Source of the DNA: Aquimarina sp.
GTDB taxonomy: Bacteria; Bacteroidota; Bacteroidia; Flavobacteriales; Flavobacteriaceae
Direction of reading: 5' to 3'
DNA: 7,330 nt
Assembly: GCA_011524575.1 (NCBI GenBank)
Contig: WTKB01000347.1
Coordinates: forward strand, 1 to 7,330
Both the position numbers and the translations under genes were made by a program. Under the pieces are notes generated by a model that had not been told where the DNA came from, ran no database searches, and worked only from the letters and a program-made list of their open reading frames with translations. Below, piece after piece: positions 6,072 to 7,330 of this stretch (its first letter is position 1; every line of letters starts with the position of its first letter).

Positions 6072-7330
6072 ATGAGTTGAAGTTTAAACCTTTATTTTTT
6101 AACGTCTGAATTCTTTTTAGTAATTGATGTTTTAGTACTACTTATTTTTGGTGTGTGAGTTTCTTCTTCGCCCCAACTCGGATTTCCTATTACTACTACT
6201 AGTTTTTATTGACTTTCAGTCTGAAGTTTACTAGGCGGATTCTTATTAGTTTTGGTTCAACCAACTAATTCTGTATTTTTGTGGAATTCATTACTTTTAT
6301 CAGACTATTTTTCTGTAAATGCAAAACTACTATTATTTTTACTCAGTTTTGGTTCGTTATTAGTTTCGAAAAATCATTTACTAAGAGTTAAACTTCCTTT
6401 TTTTGAATTTTGAATTTTATTTATTTTAGTTGTTGTATCTTTAACTTTTGTTATTCAAGCGGCAGACTTATTAACAATTTACATTTCAATTGAATTCCAA
6501 AGCCTTATTTTTTATATTTTAGCTAGCTTTAATAGAAACTCAGAGTTCTCAACAGAATCTGGTTTAAAATATTTTATTTTAGGTGCTTTTGCTTCTGCTT
6601 TTTTGCTTTGTGGTTCTGTACTAGTTTATCATATGACAGGCTTAACAAGTTTAATTAACCTTTCAAAGCTTTTATCAGGAATAAATTTTGCAAATTCAAT
6701 CTACTTACAAAATTTAATTTTAGGTATTGTTTTTATACTCACAGCTTTTTTATTTAAACTAAACGTTGCACCTTTTCATTTTTGATCCCCCGATGTGTAT
6801 GATGGAGCACCATTAGCAACCACTGCTATCTTTGCTTTTTTACCAAAATTAGCTGTCACAAGTTTAATTTTAAAATTTGCATTGATTTCTTTTTTTGATT
6901 TTTTCGAGTTTTTTAAAGTATTTTTCATAAGTTGTTGTTTTTTATCAGCTTTATTTGGTTTTTTTGGTGCATTTTCACAAACAAAATGAAAACGATTCAT
7001 TGCTTATAGCTCAATTGGACACGCAAGTTTTTTATTACTTGGTTTAAGCTCAAGTGATTTACAATCAATTGATAATATTATTTTTTTTGTAATTGTCTAC
7101 TCAGTGTCTTCACTTCTTTTCTTTTTAATTTTAGTAAACTTAGACTACTATCAATTCCCGAAAATTTCACAAATTAGATTTATTCCTCAGGTTAAGGCTT
7201 TAGCCCACGTTAATCCACCCTTAGCTGGTTTTTTGTTACTTCTTATGTTTTCGTTTGCTGGAATTCCACCCTTAGCTGGTTTTTTTTCAAAACTTTTAAT
7301 TATAATCACTGCGTTAAAAACATCATTGAC
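6072..7330 (+). CDS. nad2: NADH dehydrogenase subunit 2 (3' end outside window)
   Basis: This is the third antiporter-like subunit of complex I. The 419 residues seen start MSWSLNLYFLTSEFF at an ATG 21 bases after sdh4, and the frame is open to the window edge, so the C-terminus is missing. Motifs in order: IYISIEFQSLIFYILASF with the conserved E141, [37 protein letters not shown] with K229, FAFLPKLAV with K259, RFIAYSSIGHASFLLLG, and FAGIPPLAGFFSKLLI. TGA codes for Trp at several sites including W3 and the W of HFWSPD. A phenylalanine-rich stretch, FFDFFEFFKVFF, follows PKLA. A 21-bp direct repeat makes NPPLAGF upstream echo IPPLAGF. The gene otherwise looks intact. Confidence 0.96.
7214..7285. 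repeat. 21-bp direct repeat in nad2
   Basis: The same 21 bases occur at 7214-7234 and 7265-7285, fifty-one bases (17 codons) apart and in phase. Both copies encode PPLAGF. The second is the conserved GIPPLAGFFSK motif of NAD2. The first replaces a site where the family usually has something like NPxLAF, with no change in length. Confidence 0.85.

Noticed and set aside
6776..7000. Minus-strand open frame across nad2
   Set aside because: It is antisense of conserved nad2 sequence, with the same lysine-rich shadow composition.
7006..7018. ATAGCTCAATTGG in nad2, identical to the D-arm of trnW (506-518)
   Set aside because: It encodes AYSSIG of the conserved NAD2 motif RFIAYSSIGH, and no other tRNA parts lie around it. 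Treated as coincidence.

Overview
This window looks like part of the mitochondrial genome of a red alga, most likely a florideophyte. The evidence is as follows. UGA is read as tryptophan throughout: every protein gene is broken by in-frame TGA codons at places where the families carry Trp, and there is a tRNA-Trp with a UCA anticodon. The DNA is very AT-rich. The genes atp6, atp8, nad5, nad4, sdh4 and nad2 sit on one strand with short spacers. A mitochondrial sdh4 gene, and a tRNA-Ile gene split by a group II intron, are both traits I recall from red algal mtDNA such as that of Chondrus. The species cannot be named from the sequence.

Layout. Bases 1-58 are AT-rich spacer. tRNA-Ala(UGC) lies at 59-130. 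A 369-bp spacer (131-499) carries a three-copy 11-bp tandem repeat and a 10-bp inverted repeat. tRNA-Trp(UCA) is at 500-573. Then come atp6 (601-1356), atp8 (1381-1782), nad5 (open frame 1795-3534, with its conserved C-terminus continuing in another frame to 3745), tRNA-Ile(GAU) split by a 459-nt group II intron (3782-4313), nad4 (4337-5815), sdh4 (5805-6050, overlapping the end of nad4), and nad2 (from 6072, running off the window). I see no gene on the minus strand.

How the genes work together. nad2, nad4 and nad5 encode the three antiporter-like proton-pumping subunits of complex I. sdh4 encodes a haem- and quinone-binding membrane anchor of complex II. atp6 and atp8 encode membrane (Fo) subunits of ATP synthase. 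The tight, same-strand packing suggests a long transcript cut at the tRNAs.

The most unusual points are: (1) nad5 is broken by a net one-base shift near 3476-3534, although the downstream frame still encodes a well-conserved NAD5 C-terminus; (2) just upstream of the break lies a mosaic block made of a 19-bp match to nad2 fused to a 17-bp copy of nearby nad5 sequence; (3) short exact repeats sit on conserved motifs in nad5 and nad2, suggesting frequent local copying; (4) the group II intron in trnI appears to recognise its exon through the anticodon stem, so its EBS1 imitates the opposite strand of that stem.
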